Assembly: GCA_020848615.1 (NCBI GenBank)
Contig: JADLHW010000132.1
Coordinates: forward strand, 1-44,359
DNA length: 44,359 bases
Direction of reading: 5' to 3'
Origin: Thermoleophilia bacterium
GTDB taxonomy: Bacteria > Actinomycetota > Thermoleophilia > Miltoncostaeales > Miltoncostaeaceae
Shown here: in pieces, positions 16,923 to 24,771 of the stretch
How positions within the stretch are numbered: the stretch's first letter is position 1
Layout: the number at the start of each line of letters is the position of its first letter
Position numbers and translations under genes: made by a program
Notes under the pieces: model-generated
Database searches by the model: none
Seen by the model: only the letters and a program-made list of their open reading frames with translations
Told to the model about the DNA's origin: nothing

Positions 16923-16981
16923 TTAGCCATCTGCGCAGCCAAGATTAGCCATATGCACACGCCGGATCAGCCAAATGCACA
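16923..16981. repeat. Three direct repeats at exact 22-bp spacing
   Basis: TTAGCCATCTGCGCA (16923), TTAGCCATATGCACA (16945) and TCAGCCAAATGCACA (16967) are 15-base repeats whose starts are exactly 22 bases apart, about two helical turns. Neighbouring copies differ at two positions. They occupy the divergent promoter region of the HTH and ATPase genes; the second copy contains the proposed ATPase start codon. This arrangement suggests a regulator binding three sites on one face of the DNA. Confidence 0.7.
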
Positions 16982-18236
16982 GGGTCCCCGCGGGCCGATC
17001 TACGAGCGCGCCGCGACCCGGCTGGTGGAGGAGGCGCTCGAGGACACCCGTGTCGTCTTCGTGAGCGGTGCGCGGCAGGTCGGCAAGAGCACCCTGGCAC
17101 GGGCGATCGCGTCGCGACGGGGCATGCCCTACGTCACGCTTGACGATGACACGGTGGCCGACGCCGCTCGGACGGACGCTCGAGGATTCCTCGCGGGTTT
17201 CGGTGAACCTCTGGTCATCGACGAGATCCAGCGAGCGCCTCAACTGGTCACCGCCATCAAGCGTCGCGTCGATATCGACGACCGACCCGGTCGCTTCCTG
17301 CTCACCGGATCCGCCAACGTGTTCGCGTCGCGCCTGGCACCGGAGGCGCTGACCGGTCGTCTGGAGACGGTCAGGCTCTGGCCCCTGAGCCAGTCGGAGA
17401 TCCGCGGGACACGCGCGAACGCGGTCGACATGCTGTTCGCCGGCCGCCCTCCTGATGTGGTTGGTGCGCCGGTCGGCCGGGCGGCGTTCGCCGACGTCAC
17501 CCTCGCCGGTGGATACCCCGAGGCACTCCGCAGGAATCCCGGCGGCCGGCGGGACCGGTGGTTCGCGGCGTATCTGGACGCCTCGCTCACGCGTGACCTC
17601 CGTGATGTCTCGGATGCCCTCAAACTCGCCGAGATGCCGAGACTGATGCGGTTGCTCGCGGCTCAGGCGGCGGGCGAGCTGTCATACCGCAACCTCGCCT
17701 CACGCCTGGAGATCACCCGAGACACGGTGCAGAGCTACATCCGCCTCCTCGAACTTGTATTCCTCACCGTCACGCTGCCGGGATGGCGGCCCGGGATCGG
17801 CGCACGCGAAACCCAGCGGCCGAAGGGCTATGTCGCCGACTCCGGTCTGCTTGCACACCTGCTCAATGCGGACGACGCTCGGATCCGCAATGACGACCAG
17901 GTCACGGGCCGTCTCCTGGAGAACTTCGTTGCGATGGAGCTCGTGCGCCTGGCGGACGGCTCGACGACACGTCCTTCCCTCTCCCACTACCGGCAGGGTC
18001 GCGAGGAGGTCGACGTAATCATGGAACGACGCTCGGGCGCGATCGTCGGAGTGGAGGTGAAGGCGGCGGCGACACTCCGACCGAGCGACTGGGCGGGCCT
18101 CGTGCGTCTCCGGGATGCCCGCGGCGACGCGTTCACCTGCGGCATCGTCCTCCACGCCGGCGATCGAACCGTCCCGCTGGCGGAACGCGTCTGGGCCGTG
18201 CCGATCAGCGGACTCTGGGCCGGCGCGTCCGGCTGA
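16953..18236 (+). CDS. AAA_14/DUF4143-type ATPase
   Basis: This 427-residue protein belongs to the common 'AAA ATPase plus DUF4143' family, whose cellular role is largely unknown. Visible are Walker A GARQVGKST at 39-47, Walker B LVIDEIQ, the sensor region FLLTGSANV, a central winged-helix-like region (LASRLEITRDTVQSYIRLLE) and a C-terminal part resembling a restriction-nuclease fold (EEVDVIME, VGVEVKAAATL). Such genes are scattered and often move between genomes; here it opens the accessory region. The ATG at 16953 lies inside the second 22-bp repeat with no ribosome site. A leaderless start is possible (weak TTGACC at 16916 and AAGATT at 16941). Confidence 0.88.
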   Translation: MHTPDQPNAQGPRGPIYERAATRLVEEALEDTRVVFVSGARQVGKSTLARAIASRRGMPYVTLDDDTVADAARTDARGFLAGFGEPLVIDEIQRAPQLVTAIKRRVDIDDRPGRFLLTGSANVFASRLAPEALTGRLETVRLWPLSQSEIRGTRANAVDMLFAGRPPDVVGAPVGRAAFADVTLAGGYPEALRRNPGGRRDRWFAAYLDASLTRDLRDVSDALKLAEMPRLMRLLAAQAAGELSYRNLASRLEITRDTVQSYIRLLELVFLTVTLPGWRPGIGARETQRPKGYVADSGLLAHLLNADDARIRNDDQVTGRLLENFVAMELVRLADGSTTRPSLSHYRQGREEVDVIMERRSGAIVGVEVKAAATLRPSDWAGLVRLRDARGDAFTCGIVLHAGDRTVPLAERVWAVPISGLWAGASG

Positions 18237-18237
18237 C

Positions 18238-18768
18238 ATGTCCACCACGTCGCCGTTCACCGCCATGCTCGCCGGGGGCGATCCCCGGTCGCTGGGGCGC
18301 ACCGCCGAGGTCGTGGACGTGGTGCTCGCCGACCCGGGTCGTCTGGGCGAGCTGTTCGCCTGCCTGGACAGCCCGGACCCGGTGGTGCGGATGCGCGCCG
18401 CCGACGGGCTCGAGAAGGCCTGCCGGGCGCGGCCGGAGCGGTTCACGCGGTTCGTGCCGCGCCTGCTGGGCGAGGTCGCGGCAATCGCGCAGCCGTCGGT
18501 GCGGTGGCATCTGGCGCAGATGCTTGGCGAGGTCGCGCTCCGGCCGTCGGAGGCGGAGGCCGCGCGGGGGGTCCTGCGGGACCAGCTCGCGGGCTCGTCG
18601 GATTGGATCGTCCTCACCTCGGCGATGTCGAGCCTCGCCGCGCTGGCGGGCGACGACCCCGCGCTCCGGGCCGACGCGGTGCGGTGGATCGGCCGGTTCG
18701 CCGACGATCCGCGTCCGGCGGTCGCCAAGCGGGCGGCCCGCGTGCTGACCGCCCTGGGGGCGTCGTGA
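18238..18768 (+). CDS. HEAT-repeat-like protein
   Basis: This 176-residue protein is almost wholly alpha-helical, with repeated helical hairpins such as LDSPDPVVRMRAADGLEKA, LGEVAAIAQPSVRWHLAQML and ADDPRPAVAKRAARVLTALG. The spacing of D-P-x-V-R-x-x-A is typical of HEAT-like repeats, which form protein-binding scaffolds. No catalytic residues are evident. The ATG lies one base after the ATPase stop and its own stop overlaps the next gene by GTGA, so the three genes form a compact unit. The partner protein is unknown. Confidence 0.8.
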   Translation: MSTTSPFTAMLAGGDPRSLGRTAEVVDVVLADPGRLGELFACLDSPDPVVRMRAADGLEKACRARPERFTRFVPRLLGEVAAIAQPSVRWHLAQMLGEVALRPSEAEAARGVLRDQLAGSSDWIVLTSAMSSLAALAGDDPALRADAVRWIGRFADDPRPAVAKRAARVLTALGAS

Positions 18769-19664
18769 GCATCCTGGTCGGCACCGCGTCCTGGACGGAC
18801 CCGGAGTTCATCAGGGCCGGTTGGTACCCGGACGAGGTGAAGAACGACGCGGAGGGGCGCCTGCGGTACTACGCGGACCGCTTCCCGATGGTGGAGGTGA
18901 ACGCCACCTTCTACGCGCTGCCCACGGTCGAGACCGTGGGGGCGTGGACGCGTCGCACGCCGGAGGGGTTCCGGTTCTTCGTGAAGGCCCATCAGGTGAT
19001 CTCCGGGCACCCGTCCGAACCCGGCCGCCTGCCGGCGGTGCTGCGGGAGCTGCCGTTCACCCCGGACAAGCGGGGGCGGATCCGGCGTCCGAGCCGGGAG
19101 ATGCGCGACGCGGTCATCGACGGCCTGCTGGAGGCCCTCGGCCCGATGGGGACCAAGCTCGGGGGGATCCTGCTGCAGCTCCCGCCGTACGTCGTCGCCG
19201 GCGACGCCCAGAGGGCGGAGGTGGAGCGCATCATCGCCCGGTGCGCCCCGGTGCGCGTGGCGGTGGAGTTCCGGCACCGGTCGTGGGTGGCGGAGGGGGA
19301 GCGGGAACGCACGATGGACATGCTCGGCGCCCGCGACGCCGCGTACGTGTGCGTCGACGCGCCGCGAATCGACACCGCCTCGGCGATGCCGCCGATCGCG
19401 GAGGTCACCTGCCCGGAGCTCGCGTACCTGCGCCTGCACGGCCGGAACGCCGCGACCTGGCACACCGGCACGACCGTCGCCGAACGCTACGACCACGTCT
19501 ACACGCGCGACGAGATGACCGAGTGGCTCGACCCGGTCCTGGAGATGGCCGAGCGCGCCCAGGAGGTCGCGGTGGTGTTCAACAACAACGCCAGGGACCA
19601 CGCCCTCAGGAACGCCGCCGACTTCAGGAATCTCCTGCAAGAGCGGGCATCCGAGGGCGGATGA
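18765..19664 (+). CDS. DUF72 family protein
   Basis: This 299-residue protein has the DUF72 (YecE-like) signature, a TIM-barrel fold whose biochemical role remains unknown. Characteristic segments are ILVGTASWTDPEFI at the N-terminus, MVEVNATFYALP, FRFFVKAHQVIS, VAVEFRHRSWV, LAYLRLHGRN and VVFNNNARDHALRNA near the end. The GTG at 18765 overlaps the HEAT-like gene and begins at the conserved first strand; the longer open frame upstream runs inside that gene. It closes the run that begins with the ATPase. Confidence 0.92.
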   Translation: MSILVGTASWTDPEFIRAGWYPDEVKNDAEGRLRYYADRFPMVEVNATFYALPTVETVGAWTRRTPEGFRFFVKAHQVISGHPSEPGRLPAVLRELPFTPDKRGRIRRPSREMRDAVIDGLLEALGPMGTKLGGILLQLPPYVVAGDAQRAEVERIIARCAPVRVAVEFRHRSWVAEGERERTMDMLGARDAAYVCVDAPRIDTASAMPPIAEVTCPELAYLRLHGRNAATWHTGTTVAERYDHVYTRDEMTEWLDPVLEMAERAQEVAVVFNNNARDHALRNAADFRNLLQERASEGG

Positions 19665-20209
19665 GAGGGCGAAGACCTTCTCCCCGGGGCCGTGCTGAGT
19701 CGAGAGCGACTGCGCGGCGCTGCACGCCGCGGCCCGGGTGCCGCTCTACGCCCTGTTCGCGTACCTGGGTGACCGACCACGAGGCGCGGGAGCGCGAGCA
19801 GTGGTGCGGCGTGCAGCGCGCAGCCAGGGACGCCAAAGCGAACGGTCCTCGGACCCGTCGCGTGGGCCGCCGGATCTGGAGGCCTTGGAGCGCGACGTGA
19901 CCAGGCGCCTGCCAGGGCGCCGCCGAGCTGCAGCACATCGCCGGGGCCCATGCCATCCGCGACTGGCTCACCGGCCGCTGAAGAGAACCCATCTGGCTGG
20001 TCGTCCTCCCCGGAATCCGCCCTCGGGTCGACCGACGACGCCCTGGTGACGGCCCTCCATGCCCAGAACGGGACGGATTCGGTGTCGTGCGTCCCGCCGA
20101 GGTGCCGCTCCTGGGCCGGTACCCGCCCGCACGTGGCCAGGCACAGCGGCGGGCTGAACGTCTGGACCGGGCTGTAGAACAAGCCGATGCTCGCGGAGGC
20201 GTCTCCAAG
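19665..20209 (+). other. 545-base stretch without an intact gene; decayed coding remnant
   Basis: No frame here gives a convincing protein. Three short plus-strand pieces in different frames look like parts of one decayed gene: QRAARDAKANG near 19810-19850, PPDLEALERDVTRRL near 19870-19910, and AAELQHIAGAHAIRDWLTG ending at the stop 19979-19981. The first two recall the linker and C-terminal part of serine recombinases, but the match is from memory and weak. From 19982 to 20209 I see nothing identifiable. The decay fits the mobile character of the neighbourhood. Confidence 0.3.
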
Positions 20210-20569
20210 GTGAGCGGCGGGGCGGAGAGCTTCGTCGTGGTCTACGACCACGACGCGGCGCGGGAGCTCCAGGACATCCGCGACAAGCGCCTGCGCGCGG
20301 CGATCTTCACCGCGGTGGAGAAGCTGCGGGTCCTCGGTCCCAAGACGATCGAGCCGCATGGCAGGAAGGTCCAGGGCGCCACCAAGCTTCGAGAGCTGCG
20401 GCCCCGTGGTGGGCAGTGCACGGTGCGACCCCTCTACGTCCAGCGCGACGAGCGCGAGTACGTGGTCCTGGCGATCGCCCCGGAGGCCATGGAGAACCCC
20501 TCGGGGTTCAACACCTCGGTCGAACGGGCAAGGGCTCGGGCTCGGAACCGCTACGGGATCGATGCCTGA
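20210..20569 (+). CDS. RelE/HigB-type toxin
   Basis: This 119-residue protein resembles the HigB/phage Gp49-like branch of RelE-fold mRNA interferases. It has VVYDHDAARELQDI, TKLRELRPRG, the basic RPLYVQRDEREYVVL strand pair and a C-terminal helix ending ARARARNRYG. These toxins cleave mRNA on the ribosome when free of antitoxin. The GTG at 20210 starts directly before the first strand; the upstream frame to 20050 has no protein-like character. The antitoxin gene follows 101 bases later, the toxin-first order typical of higBA. Confidence 0.82.
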   Translation: MSGGAESFVVVYDHDAARELQDIRDKRLRAAIFTAVEKLRVLGPKTIEPHGRKVQGATKLRELRPRGGQCTVRPLYVQRDEREYVVLAIAPEAMENPSGFNTSVERARARARNRYGIDA

Positions 20570-20600
20570 GGCGACGCTCAAGGTCTCTCCATGGTCGGGC

Positions 20601-20643
20601 GATAACACGCGTGGTATCGTCACTCACGGATCGCCGTCCGTGA
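20601..20643. promoter_or_regulatory. Two adjacent palindromes between toxin and antitoxin genes
   Basis: GATAACACGCGTGGTATC at 20601-20618 is an 18-base palindrome matching its own complement at 16 of 18 positions. It is followed by TCACGGA (20624-20630) and TCCGTGA (20637-20643), a perfect 7-bp inverted repeat with a six-base spacer. Both precede the antitoxin start at 20671. They are candidate binding sites for the HTH antitoxin and could serve an internal promoter; TATCGT at 20615-20620 is a weak -10 candidate. Confidence 0.55.
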
Positions 20644-20670
20644 CAGAGGGCGGGAGATGAGGGGGCACCG

Positions 20671-21069
20671 ATGACTCGCATCAATGCGGGCGACCTCACG
20701 ACCCATGGTCAGCTGGTCGCCGAGGAGATCAACACCGACGCCGAGTTCCGTCAGGAGTGGGAGCGGCTCGCCCTCGCGCGCGCGGTCGCCGCCGAGGTCG
20801 TCCGGTACCGCGCCGACCACGACCTGTCCCAGCGGGACCTGGCGCGCACCCTTGGCATCCGTCAGCCGCAGGTCGCACGCTTGGAGAACGCCGAGCACAA
20901 CCCGTCGCACGAGACGCTGGTGATGCTCGCAAGCCGGCTGGGCATCGAGTTCAACATCAGCATCGTGCCGGCGGACAAGACCCCCGCCTTGCTCACCAAG
21001 AAGGGGCGTGAGGACGCCACCGCGTGCATCCGGGCAGACGACGCGGTGGTCCGGTTCAACGCGCGTTGA
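20671..21069 (+). CDS. XRE-family antitoxin (HigA-like)
   Basis: This 132-residue protein has a central Cro/C1-type helix-turn-helix (HDLSQRDLARTLGIRQPQVA, then RLENAEHNPSHETL), preceded by a helix that may contact the toxin. HigA antitoxins neutralise HigB and repress their own operon through the HTH. The ATG follows GAGGGGGCACC. The palindromes just upstream are suited to its dimer. The C-terminal ~40 residues are less conserved and may be a flexible tail. Confidence 0.86.
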   Translation: MTRINAGDLTTHGQLVAEEINTDAEFRQEWERLALARAVAAEVVRYRADHDLSQRDLARTLGIRQPQVARLENAEHNPSHETLVMLASRLGIEFNISIVPADKTPALLTKKGREDATACIRADDAVVRFNAR

Positions 21070-21126
21070 ACCTCTCGTCGAGCGATCCGATCCGGCACGA
21101 TGGTCTACCCGGATCGTGAGGCGGCC

Positions 21127-21963
21127 ATGACCGAGTCTGCGCGTGAAGGTTCCATGACGAAGCCGGCGCCGGCCGGTGGAGGGTTCCTCAACAGTGGGCC
21201 TCTGGGGGCGAGATTGGCCGGCATTGACTACAAACCGGACGTTGCCGCGGCAGCGGCAAGCCTCGTGCTCTCTCGTCTTCCGATGCGCTTTCCAAAGGCG
21301 AGCGGCGAGCTTGCTGAGTGGGACGTTGCGGGACCGGCGATGGTCGTCCGGTCGAGCTTCACGGTGCGCGCGCTGCATCGGATGCCGCCGGAGGATTCGA
21401 TGCCGCCCGCTGAGGCGGTGGCGCGGTCTCTCATTGAGCAGATCATCACGTTTGCCTGGCTCGCCGCGAAGCCTGAGGAGCGACTAGTTGAATGGGTCGG
21501 CTGGTTGTACACCGAGCGCATCAAGTCGGACAACAAGTTCAAGAAGTGGCTGCGGGGGCAGGGGAGGGACGGCGACCCCCTGTTCAGCGATGACGCCCGA
21601 ACGGCGGCGGAAGAGGCCTCTGGCGGCAAAGCACTCGATCTAGGTTCCCGCGCAGTGCAGGCCGACGAAACCTGGCGCCCGCAGATCACCGCACTCGGTG
21701 AGAAGGGTTGCTCGTTCGCCGAGATCTACGCGAGCGCCTACACGAGCTACTCGTACTCCACGCATGCCCTCGCGCAACCCCTGCTCCGGTACACGGGGGC
21801 ACACCCAGACGGAGGGGTCTATATCGGCCCGGAAGGCGCTCTCGGCGAAAGCACACCTTGGGGTGTCGGCTTGGTGGTCTACCTGCTTGGGCTGCTCGTC
21901 TCGTCACGAGCTGTCGGATGGCCCGATTCAGATGAGGTTTACAAGCTGCTTCGATCGGCCTAG
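21127..21963 (+). CDS. DUF5677-like hypothetical protein
   Basis: This 278-residue protein shows a helical central domain (SLIEQIITFAWLAAKPEERL, VGWLYTERIKSDNKFKKWL) and a hydrophobic C-terminal segment (GVGLVVYLLGLLVSSRAVG) that may be a membrane helix. The region FTVRALHRMPP...EAVARSLIEQ recalls DUF5677 proteins often found in accessory islands; this is from memory and unconfirmed. Its composition is less GC-rich than the core genes, with codons such as TTG, ACT and GTT more common, which suggests transfer. The ATG at 21127 is preferred because GTGAGG lies just upstream; 21100 and 21154 are alternatives. Confidence 0.6.
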   Translation: MTESAREGSMTKPAPAGGGFLNSGPLGARLAGIDYKPDVAAAAASLVLSRLPMRFPKASGELAEWDVAGPAMVVRSSFTVRALHRMPPEDSMPPAEAVARSLIEQIITFAWLAAKPEERLVEWVGWLYTERIKSDNKFKKWLRGQGRDGDPLFSDDARTAAEEASGGKALDLGSRAVQADETWRPQITALGEKGCSFAEIYASAYTSYSYSTHALAQPLLRYTGAHPDGGVYIGPEGALGESTPWGVGLVVYLLGLLVSSRAVGWPDSDEVYKLLRSA

Positions 21964-22011
21964 ACGTCCTGATGACTCAGCGGCAGAGAGATCACCTATT
22001 CCCGATCGCGA

Positions 22012-22278
22012 CTGCTCAAGGCGACGGAGGGGTTCAGCCGGCCCGTTCCGACGATCGTGGTGCTCGCGGGCTACGCGATCGCCTTCACCCTGCTGGCGCA
22101 TGTCGTCGGCCGCATGGACGTCGGCACCGCGTACGCGATCTGGTCCGGACTCGGCACGGCCGCCATCGTCATCGTCTCCGCGCTCGCCTACGGTCAGCGG
22201 CCGACGATCACTGCGCTCGGAGGCATCGGCCTGATCGTGACCGGCGTCGTCGTCCTCAACCTGTCCTCCCCCCACTGA
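22012..22278 (+). pseudogene. 5'-truncated SMR-family multidrug transporter
   Basis: From 22012 the plus strand encodes LLKATEGFSRPVPTIVVLAG followed by AIAFTLLAHVVGRMDVGTAY, IWSGLGTAAIVIVSAL and GLIVTGVVVLNLSS: transmembrane helices 2-4 of an EmrE/QacE-type small multidrug resistance protein in perfect frame. The first ~20 residues, which carry helix 1 and its essential glutamate, are replaced by unrelated sequence, and the frame closes at a stop at 21969-21971. An ATG-like GTG at 22057 would give only 73 residues. Without helix 1 a working transporter is unlikely. The break near 22010 probably marks a recombination or insertion junction. Confidence 0.75.
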
Positions 22279-22635
22279 GGCCACGGGCGTGCGGGACCTC
22301 CCGGGCGGAGCGGTGACCTCGGCTGCCGTCGGCTTCGTGGTCCCGTCGGCGCTGTGCGGACGCCGGCCGCGCGGAGGGCGGTGCACCGTGCGACCGCCCC
22401 GGGGCCATGGAGGACCGCCCTCCGGCCTCAGGGCATCGGTCGGGCGGGGGCGGGAACCGGCGGACGAGGAGGTGACGCTTCGCTTCGTGGGTTGCGTCGT
22501 GACGATGCTCGACCGACGAGCCGTCCGCTCCGCGGGCCGCACACGCGGGTGATGACGCGGAGGCGCGACCGCCGCTGCGGCAGCGGCACGCGAACGCGGA
22601 TGTAAGCGCCGACGTCTCACCGGACATGATGGGGC
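22279..22635. other. 357-base intergenic region, nothing identified
   Basis: I find no convincing coding frame, RNA gene or strong hairpin between the truncated transporter and the sigma factor gene. It may contain the promoter of the sigma operon and debris from whatever truncated the transporter. Confidence 0.5.
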
Positions 22636-23151
22636 ATGACGCGGGATGCCGAGGCCAGGTTCGACGCGCTGTGGCATGACCACCACGGGGAGGTCATGCG
22701 GTACCTCGTGCGCCGGCAACCCGAGATGGCCGGCGACCTGTGCGCCGAGGTGTTCGCGGTCGCATGGCGCCGGATACGGGATGTGCCGGCGCAGCCGGTC
22801 CCGTGGCTGCTCGGGATCGCGCGCAACGTGCTGCGCAACCACCTCCGGGGCGAACGACGCCGGAAGCGGCTGGTCGTGCGACTCGGGCAGGAGCCGCCGG
22901 GAGTCTCACCCGAGCCGCTGGCGACGGGGCTGGATCCACGCCTGGCCGTGGCCCTTCGGGGGCTCTCCGCCCGCGATCGCGAGCTGGTGGCGCTGCTCGC
23001 CTGGGAGGAACTCACCCCGGGCGAGGCCGCCGCGGTGCTCGGCACCACGCGCGGGGCGATCGCGGTGCGGCTTCACCGCATCAAGACCCGCCTGGCCGGC
23101 AACGGCGACCCGGCGATCGACGAAACCGCGACGACGGAGGGGCGACCGTGA
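22636..23151 (+). CDS. ECF-type RNA polymerase sigma factor
   Basis: This 171-residue protein has region 2 (FDALWHDHHGEVMRYLVRR, DLCAEVFAVAWRRI, PVPWLLGIARNVLRNHLRGE) and region 4 (LSARDRELVALLAWEELTPG, EAAAVLGTTRGAIAVRLHR) of extracytoplasmic-function sigma factors. Such factors direct RNA polymerase to stress or envelope promoters. The ATG at 22636 is the first start in a sensible position. The GTGA overlap with the following membrane-anchored gene suggests that the latter is its regulator. Confidence 0.93.
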   Translation: MTRDAEARFDALWHDHHGEVMRYLVRRQPEMAGDLCAEVFAVAWRRIRDVPAQPVPWLLGIARNVLRNHLRGERRRKRLVVRLGQEPPGVSPEPLATGLDPRLAVALRGLSARDRELVALLAWEELTPGEAAAVLGTTRGAIAVRLHRIKTRLAGNGDPAIDETATTEGRP

Positions 23152-24386
23152 GCGTCGAGCTCGACGAGCTGATCCAGGCGGTGCGGCGGGCCGACCCCGC
23201 CAGGGGCGCCCCGATCCCGCAGATGGCGGATCCGGCGGCGATCCGCGCCGCGAACCCCCGTCGGCGCACAGCCCGCCCCCTCGCCGTGGCGGCGGCGTGC
23301 GCCGCGGTGATCGGCGGGGCGGTGTTCGTCGTCGCGACGCTGCCGAAGGGCGACGAGGAACCGCCACCCCCCGTCGCCGCGACGACGATCGGGATCCTCG
23401 ACCGGGCCGCGGGTCCCGCGGATCGCCTTCCGGGGTGGGTCACCGACAGCCGTCAGCTCCGCGCCGACCCGCGGCTGGCACGGACCGCGCGCCTCGCAGG
23501 CGTGTTCGGCAATCGCCGGGTGTGGGTCGCGCGCGGAACGGACGACCGGGTGTGCACGATCGACGTGCTCATCGGCGCCCCCGCCGGCGCGGGTGATCGG
23601 GGCGCCGTGTCGTGCGGGTCCGCGCGGGCCCTGGACACGAGCCTCATCGTGTCGCCGCTGCGCGCCCGGGCCGCGAAGCCCTGGGACCTGATGGGGGTCG
23701 CTCCCGACGGGTTCGACACCGCGCGTTCGGGGTCCGTGCGGGGCGAGGTGCGGAACAACGTGTACGTCCTGCGTGGTGTGCGGGTCTGGGATCCGGTCGT
23801 CGCCACCGGATCCGCCGGAGCGCGGCGCGCCTGGACCGGGATCACAGCACCCGGGCCACAGCCGCGCGGCCCGAACCCGAGGCTTCGGGTGAGTCTGCTG
23901 GAGAGACCGCCCGTACCGGACACCCGGCTGCCCGCGAGGATCCGCCGCGCGGTGCGCGATGAGCCGGGCCGCCGGGCGTGGCGGGCGACGCCGGTGGGAT
24001 CCACCCAACCGATCTGGATCCTCACGACGCTGCGACCCACGCGCCCAGGTCGCCACGGCGTCACCATCAGCGGCGGGACGGTCGGCGGGTTCATCTGGCC
24101 CACCCGGCAGCGCCCGGCATCGATGGCCACCGTGATGCGCGCGGCAGCGGACGGCACGCTCGACGACATCACCCTCTCGGGCATCGCCGGCGACGGCTAC
24201 GACACGCTCACGGTCGGCGACCGGTCCGTCCCGATCCGCGACAACGTCTTCGAGATGCGCGGACTGCGCGGCCCCGAACCCCTGCGGGGCGTCTTCAGCG
24301 GCCCCGCCGGGGAGTGGACGACGACCACGTCCGGGTCGATGGCACTGGTTCCCAGGAGCATTCTGAGGCCACCCCGGCGCGCCTGA
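23148..24386 (+). CDS. Membrane-anchored partner of the ECF sigma factor (candidate anti-sigma)
   Basis: This 412-residue protein has a short cytoplasmic N-terminus of about 40 residues (ELDELIQAVRRADPARG), one transmembrane helix (about 45-65: LAVAAACAAVIGGAVFVVA) and a large extracytoplasmic part with no domain I recognise. The external part contains two similar-looking segments, NNVYVLRGVRV near 205 and DNVFEMRGLRG near 366, each after a GFD/GYDT-type turn, suggesting an internal duplication. Position and topology fit an anti-sigma factor, but no zinc-binding HxxxCxxC motif is seen. It is followed by a strong terminator. Confidence 0.75.
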   Translation: MSVELDELIQAVRRADPARGAPIPQMADPAAIRAANPRRRTARPLAVAAACAAVIGGAVFVVATLPKGDEEPPPPVAATTIGILDRAAGPADRLPGWVTDSRQLRADPRLARTARLAGVFGNRRVWVARGTDDRVCTIDVLIGAPAGAGDRGAVSCGSARALDTSLIVSPLRARAAKPWDLMGVAPDGFDTARSGSVRGEVRNNVYVLRGVRVWDPVVATGSAGARRAWTGITAPGPQPRGPNPRLRVSLLERPPVPDTRLPARIRRAVRDEPGRRAWRATPVGSTQPIWILTTLRPTRPGRHGVTISGGTVGGFIWPTRQRPASMATVMRAAADGTLDDITLSGIAGDGYDTLTVGDRSVPIRDNVFEMRGLRGPEPLRGVFSGPAGEWTTTTSGSMALVPRSILRPPRRA

Positions 24387-24419
24387 GCCGAGGTCCGCTC
24401 GGTCCCCCGGGCACCCGAA

Positions 24420-24457
24420 CGCCCGCGCCGGCCCCACGGACAGGGCCGGCGCGGGCG
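24420..24457. terminator. Bidirectional hairpin terminator
   Basis: CGCCCGCGCCGGCCC at 24420-24434 pairs perfectly over 15 bases with the sequence at 24443-24457 around an eight-base loop. It lies between the convergent sigma-partner gene and csbD-like gene, and so can serve both. No T tract is present. Confidence 0.75.
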
Positions 24458-24506
24458 AGGTGAGGTTCCCCGAGGCCCGTGCCCTGGCCTGGGGGAACCG
24501 ACCGGC

Positions 24507-24686
24507 TCAGCGCCGGATGGCGTCCTTCACATCGTCGACCGCGTCCCGGATGTGCTCCTTGGCCTGGTCGATCTTGCCCTCGGACTGCTCGCGCTGGCCC
24601 TCACGGCGCCGCTCGTCGTCGTTGGTCAGCGCACCGGCGGCCTCCTTCGCGCGGCCGCCGATCTCCTTCGCCTTGCCGGAATCCAT
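24507..24686 (-). CDS. CsbD-like stress protein
   Basis: This 59-residue hydrophilic protein begins MDSGKAKEIGGRAKEAAGAL and continues with GKIDQAKEHIRDAVDDVKDA, the pattern of the CsbD family, small proteins induced in general stress responses; their molecular role is not settled. The ATG at 24686 follows GAGGAGACC, a good ribosome site; the open frame upstream to 24854 lacks protein-like character. Its place next to an ECF sigma operon, convergent with it, suggests stress-related DNA. Confidence 0.85.
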   Translation of the reverse strand: MDSGKAKEIGGRAKEAAGALTNDDERRREGQREQSEGKIDQAKEHIRDAVDDVKDAIRR

Positions 24687-24771
24687 CGGGGGTCTCCTCG
24701 ATCGCCTCTGGGGTCGAGAAGAGGGTTCCCGGGTCATGGCGCCGGAAACCGGCCCTGTCGCGCCGGAACAG

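Noticed and set aside
16607-16960. Longer form of the small HTH protein starting at 16960
   Set aside because: The extra N-terminus would be encoded by the spaced repeats and looks random; the helix-containing part starts near 16870.
22279-22635. Short frames between the SMR remnant and the sigma gene
   Set aside because: All are Arg/Gly/Pro-rich, without ribosome sites or motifs.
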